Shown here piece after piece: positions 60,932 through 64,000 of a DNA stretch of 64,000 nt. Under the pieces are notes generated by a model. The model ran no database searches. It was not told the origin of the DNA and saw only the letters and a program-made list of their open reading frames with translations. This stretch comes from Treponema maltophilum ATCC 51939. Lineage in GTDB: Bacteria > Spirochaetota > Spirochaetia > Treponematales > Treponemataceae. The stretch covers positions 79,490 to 143,489 of the forward strand of contig NZ_KE332518.1 of the NCBI RefSeq assembly GCF_000413055.1, in the 5' to 3' direction. The position numbers and the translations under genes were made by a program. Numbering within the stretch: position 1 is the stretch's first letter; each line of letters begins with the position of its first letter.

Positions 60932-62032
60932 TCAGTTTTTCAAAAAGTCGAGGGCTTTTTTCTGCGCTGCTATGACCTTGTCGCACCATGCGTCGAATTC
61001 GGGGTCGAGGCGCTGCAGCTCGGGATGTTTTAAAATATGATGTATCGTTTCGCGCACGCCGTCTTCGAAGCGGATTTGCGAGCAAAAGCCGTTTGTCAAG
61101 CGCTTGAGTTTTGCGTTGTCGAAAACGACCGAATGCGCTTTGTCGCCGAGCAGTGTGCCGTTAAAATCGTACGCGCCACTTTGCGTCAGCGCGAGTGCGC
61201 CCGCTTTGATTAAAAAATCGGAAGAAATGTGAACCGCACGTAAGGGGACGCCGGCCGCGCCGACAATAAAGCCGTATATTTGATTCCACGTAAGGCTTTC
61301 ATCGCCCGTAATCTGCACGGTTTCACCTACGGCGCGCGCATTGCACACCAGGGCGCACAGTGCGCGGGCAAAGTCCCTGCTGTGCGTCATTGTCCACAAA
61401 GAAGTACCGTCGCCGTGAATGATGACGCTTTTACCGTCGAGCATGCGGCGCACGACTTGCCAGCTGCCTTCTTTTCCGTGCAGGCCGAGCGGAACGGAAC
61501 GTTCGCAGTAGGTATGGCTCGGACGGATAATCGTAACGGGAAAGCCCTCGCTGCGGAAAGCGTCCGTGAGCAGGTTTTCGCAGGCGATTTTGTCGCGCGA
61601 ATACCGCCAAAAAGGATTTGCGAGCGGCGTGCTTTCCGTTATACGGTAATCGTTGAGCGGTTTACAGTAGGCCGAAGCCGAGCTTATAAAAATGTATTGC
61701 TTCGTTTTTCCCGAAAACACGCGTTTGTCGCGCGCGGCGTCATCTTGGGTGAATGCGATAAAATCGATAACCGCATCGAAGCGTTCGTCTTTTTTAAGCA
61801 AATCGGCAACGACGGCGTTCATGCGCGCTTCGTCTTTGCAGTCGGCTTGTATATAAACGGGCTTTTTTACGGAAAGGTTTAAAAGAACGGCCTCACGTTC
61901 GCAGGCGGTGTCGATTTCGGCATTTTTATTACCTCGATTTACGACGAATACGTCCGCCTGCGATGTCAGGGCTAAACGGGCGGTAAGGGCCGTGCTAATG
62001 GTGCCGCTTCCGCCCATGATAAGAATTTTCAC
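60932..62032 (-). CDS. NAD-dependent epimerase/dehydratase family protein (extended SDR)
   Basis: 366 aa from GTG 62032, which overlaps the preceding stop as GTGA; the family N-terminus VKILIMGGSGTIS starts here. NAD loop GGSGTIS (in place of GGTGFIG), FVVNRG, VIDFIAF, ISSASAYCKP and YSRDKIACE with the catalytic Tyr-x3-Lys. Similar proteins act on NDP-sugars or as RNA-binding SDR relatives; substrate not known. Translationally coupled to the SudA-type gene. Confidence 0.85.
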   Translation of the reverse strand: MKILIMGGSGTISTALTARLALTSQADVFVVNRGNKNAEIDTACEREAVLLNLSVKKPVYIQADCKDEARMNAVVADLLKKDERFDAVIDFIAFTQDDAARDKRVFSGKTKQYIFISSASAYCKPLNDYRITESTPLANPFWRYSRDKIACENLLTDAFRSEGFPVTIIRPSHTYCERSVPLGLHGKEGSWQVVRRMLDGKSVIIHGDGTSLWTMTHSRDFARALCALVCNARAVGETVQITGDESLTWNQIYGFIVGAAGVPLRAVHISSDFLIKAGALALTQSGAYDFNGTLLGDKAHSVVFDNAKLKRLTNGFCSQIRFEDGVRETIHHILKHPELQRLDPEFDAWCDKVIAAQKKALDFLKN

Positions 62033-63531
62033 AACGAAGCCAAATAGCGGTTTATGCTTGCCGCCGCTTTGCGGCCTTCGCCCATCGCGAGGATGACGGT
62101 CGCCGCTCCCAATACGATATCTCCTCCGGCCCATACGGCAGGATAGGACGTTTTGCCTTCCTCGTCCGTTTTGATGTGGCCTTTGGCATCGGCTTCAAGA
62201 CCGGGCGTCGTTTTTTCCATGAGCGGATTCGATCCGTTGCCCAAAGCGACAATCAGCGCGTCGCAGGGAATTTCGTGCTCGCTTCCCTTTATGGCGACGG
62301 GGCTTCGTCTTCCCGATGCGTCCGGTTCGCCCAGTTCGTAAGAGAGCAAACGCAGCGCCTTTATGCGGCCTTCTTCGTCGCCGAGTGCTTCCACGGGATT
62401 TTCCAAAAAGCGGAAAATAACGCCTTCTTCTTCGGCGTGGGCGACTTCTTCGCGGCGGGCGGGCATTTCGTTCCGCGTGCGCCGGTAAATAATCGACACC
62501 TTTTCGGCACCGAGCCTGAGTGCCATGCGCGCCGCATCCATTGCAACGTTTCCGCCGCCGGCAACGCACACTTGTTTTGCTTCGTACAGGGGCGTGGCGG
62601 CATGGGCGGTGTCATAGGCTTTCATAAGGTTTGCGCGCGTAAGGTATTCGTTCGCGCTGAATACGCCGATGAGGTTTTCGCCGGGAATATTCATGAATTT
62701 AGGCAAGCCCGCTCCGGTTCCGACAAAGGCGGCGTCAAAGCCCTGTTCTTTTAAAAGCTGGGGCAGGGTTCCCGTGCGTCCGACCAAAAAGTTCGTGCGG
62801 AATTCCACACCCATTTTTTCGAGCATGGCGACTTCCGCAGCGACGATGGATTTGGGCAAACGGAATTCGGGAATACCGTACACCATAACGCCGCCTTCTT
62901 TATGGAAGGCTTCAAAAACGGTAACGCGGTGCCCCGCGCGGCGCACGTCGGCCGCAACGGTTAATCCGGCAGGTCCAGAACCGACCACGGCAACCTTTTT
63001 GCCCGTATCGGCAGCCGGCGCGGGCGGCGTTTGCAAATTGTTTTCCCGCTCAAAGTCGGCGACAAAACGCTCCAAACGGCCGATCGAAACCGAGCGCTCA
63101 ACGTCTTTAAAAATCTTTCCGACCGTACACTGCGCTTGGCACTGCTTTTCCTGGGGGCATACCCGTCCGCATATTGCCGGCAGCAGGTTTGTCGTTTTTA
63201 TAATGTCGACGGCTTTTTTAAACTCGCCTTTCGCCGTTTCGGCCAAAAATTGCGGAATGGGAATATTGACCGGACAGCCGGCAACGCAGGGCTGGTTTTT
63301 GCACTGCAGACAGCGGTTTGCTTCGATTATCGCCTGTTCTTTGGTGTAGCCGAGCGCGACTTCTTCCATTTGCTTTGCGCGTTCATGCGGTTCGCGGCAG
63401 GGCATTTCCTGTTGAGGCAGCGAAGTGCGTTCCTTTGTTGTTAAAGGTGCCGCCTTCAGTTTTTCTTCCAAAACCGTATATTCTTTTTCGGCGTTTTGCT
63501 GCAATGTTTTTGCGTCTACGTATGCGCTCAT
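62029..63531 (-). CDS. NADPH-dependent glutamate synthase-type flavoprotein (SudA/NfnB-like)
   Basis: 500 aa. N-terminal Fe-S part with CLQCKNQPCVAGCPVNIPIP and CGRVCPQEKQCQAQC. Then FAD loop VAVVGSGPAGLTVAADVRRAGH and NAD(P) loop VCVAGGGNVAMDAARMALRLG. It pairs with the subunit encoded just upstream (63528 onward; ATGA overlap). Such pairs act as sulfide dehydrogenase (SudAB) or electron-bifurcating NADH-dependent ferredoxin:NADP oxidoreductase (NfnAB). Start 63531 (MSAYVDAK) was chosen for the overlap; a 15-codon upstream extension would run into the partner gene. Confidence 0.92.
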   Translation of the reverse strand: MSAYVDAKTLQQNAEKEYTVLEEKLKAAPLTTKERTSLPQQEMPCREPHERAKQMEEVALGYTKEQAIIEANRCLQCKNQPCVAGCPVNIPIPQFLAETAKGEFKKAVDIIKTTNLLPAICGRVCPQEKQCQAQCTVGKIFKDVERSVSIGRLERFVADFERENNLQTPPAPAADTGKKVAVVGSGPAGLTVAADVRRAGHRVTVFEAFHKEGGVMVYGIPEFRLPKSIVAAEVAMLEKMGVEFRTNFLVGRTGTLPQLLKEQGFDAAFVGTGAGLPKFMNIPGENLIGVFSANEYLTRANLMKAYDTAHAATPLYEAKQVCVAGGGNVAMDAARMALRLGAEKVSIIYRRTRNEMPARREEVAHAEEEGVIFRFLENPVEALGDEEGRIKALRLLSYELGEPDASGRRSPVAIKGSEHEIPCDALIVALGNGSNPLMEKTTPGLEADAKGHIKTDEEGKTSYPAVWAGGDIVLGAATVILAMGEGRKAAASINRYLASL

Positions 63532-64000
63532 GCGTTGCCTCCTTTCGCTGCGCTTGCAGCGGCGTCCAATTTGCATTTGTGGATTTGTTCAAGCTCGCGC
63601 GGTTTGAACGCCTTCATACGGAGCATCATATTGTCCCAATCGACTAAGTGACCGTCGAATTCGGGACCGTCTACGCAGACGAATTTCGTTTCGTTGCCGA
63701 TGTGAACGCGGCAGCCGCCGCACATGCCTGTTCCGTCGATCATAATCGTGTTCAGAGAAACCGTTATCGGCACGTTGAATTCTTTCGCCGTAAACGAGCA
63801 GAATTTCATCATAATCGGCGGTCCGATTGCGACGACTTCGGCAGGTTTCGGTTCTTTCGAGCACAGCATTTTCAGCGGTTCGGTTACCAGTCCTTTGGTG
63901 CCGGCGCTTCCGTCATCGGTCATAAGATACAATTCGTCGGCAAGCGCACGCATTTCATCTTCAAAAATAATCAGATCTTTTGTGCGCGCGCCCATAATCA
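63528..64000 (-). CDS. SudB/NfnA-like FAD- and [2Fe-2S]-containing subunit, 5' end missing
   Basis: C-terminal 155 or so residues of a ferredoxin-NADP reductase-like protein; the frame runs off the right edge (upstream of the internal MGARTKD). VVAIGPPIMMKFC is the NAD(P)-binding end, and MCGGCRVHIGNETKFVCVDGPEFDGHLVDW supplies the C-x2-C...C ligands of the [2Fe-2S] cluster characteristic of dihydroorotate dehydrogenase electron-transfer subunits, SudB and NfnA. It moves electrons between NAD(P)H and the flavoprotein encoded next. The true start lies beyond 64000. Confidence 0.9.
   Translation of the reverse strand, partial: IMGARTKDLIIFEDEMRALADELYLMTDDGSAGTKGLVTEPLKMLCSKEPKPAEVVAIGPPIMMKFCSFTAKEFNVPITVSLNTIMIDGTGMCGGCRVHIGNETKFVCVDGPEFDGHLVDWDNMMLRMKAFKPRELEQIHKCKLDAAASAAKGGNA

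Overview
The window looks like a chromosomal segment of a spirochaete, most likely a host-associated Treponema of moderate G+C (about half, judged by eye). Pointers are a class I lysyl-tRNA synthetase, a Pnr-type purine-nucleoside ABC transporter (lipoprotein plus ATPase plus two permeases), Rpn/PD-(D/E)XK 'transposase' genes, lipoproteins with loose lipoboxes and many 4-base ATGA/GTGA gene overlaps. The species cannot be named from sequence alone.

Layout. 1-217: 3' end of a YoeB-type toxin. 255-5014 (minus): ptsI-der-merR-Rsm22 operon. 5177-10025: Rpn nuclease, GerMN protein, proS with a coupled secreted protein. 10096-14841: dnaE and rfbB, divergent. 14842-19440: AT-richer accessory stretch with tandem hairpins, a secreted glycan-binding-type protein, a PIN-toxin remnant with an orphan RHH antitoxin, an SH3 lipoprotein, GNAT, a membrane protein and a complete RelB/YoeB module. 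19482-21779: lysS and rubrerythrin. 21796-26379 (minus): Pnr-type transporter. 26595-30060: FIST-aldehyde dehydrogenase operon facing an IclR regulator. 30255-33388: initiator tRNA followed by an AT-rich island with a composite UvrD-like helicase. 33520-36389: prmC-RSH. 36482-40249: hydrolase-U32 peptidase-membrane protein operon, divergent from metA. 40253-48304: sugar locus, with RpiR, SIS and ROK genes leftward and a cytoplasmic glycoside hydrolase, binding protein and two permeases rightward, around a 148-bp control region holding four inverted repeats. 48381-54581: mnmG, ALDH3-type dehydrogenase, YhcH, tex. 54699-60917: second Rpn gene, 3-hydroxyacyl-CoA dehydrogenase, beta-CASP hydrolase, mscL, SGNH esterase, a binding-protein-like membrane-anchored protein. 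60932-64000 (minus): SudB/NfnA- and SudA/NfnB-type subunits followed by an epimerase.

The most striking global pattern is the promoter layout. At least fifteen first-in-unit genes have a sigma70-like -10 box ending only 6-8 bases before the start codon and no Shine-Dalgarno sequence, often with a -35 box 16-17 bases further upstream. This predicts leaderless mRNAs for much of the housekeeping set (ptsI, proS, lysS, prmC, mnmG, tex, metA and others). The nuclease, toxin-antitoxin, transport and catabolic genes mostly have ordinary leaders with AGGAGG-like sites. Several starts below were chosen from this pattern. No CRISPR array, rRNA operon, intact insertion sequence or replication origin was seen.
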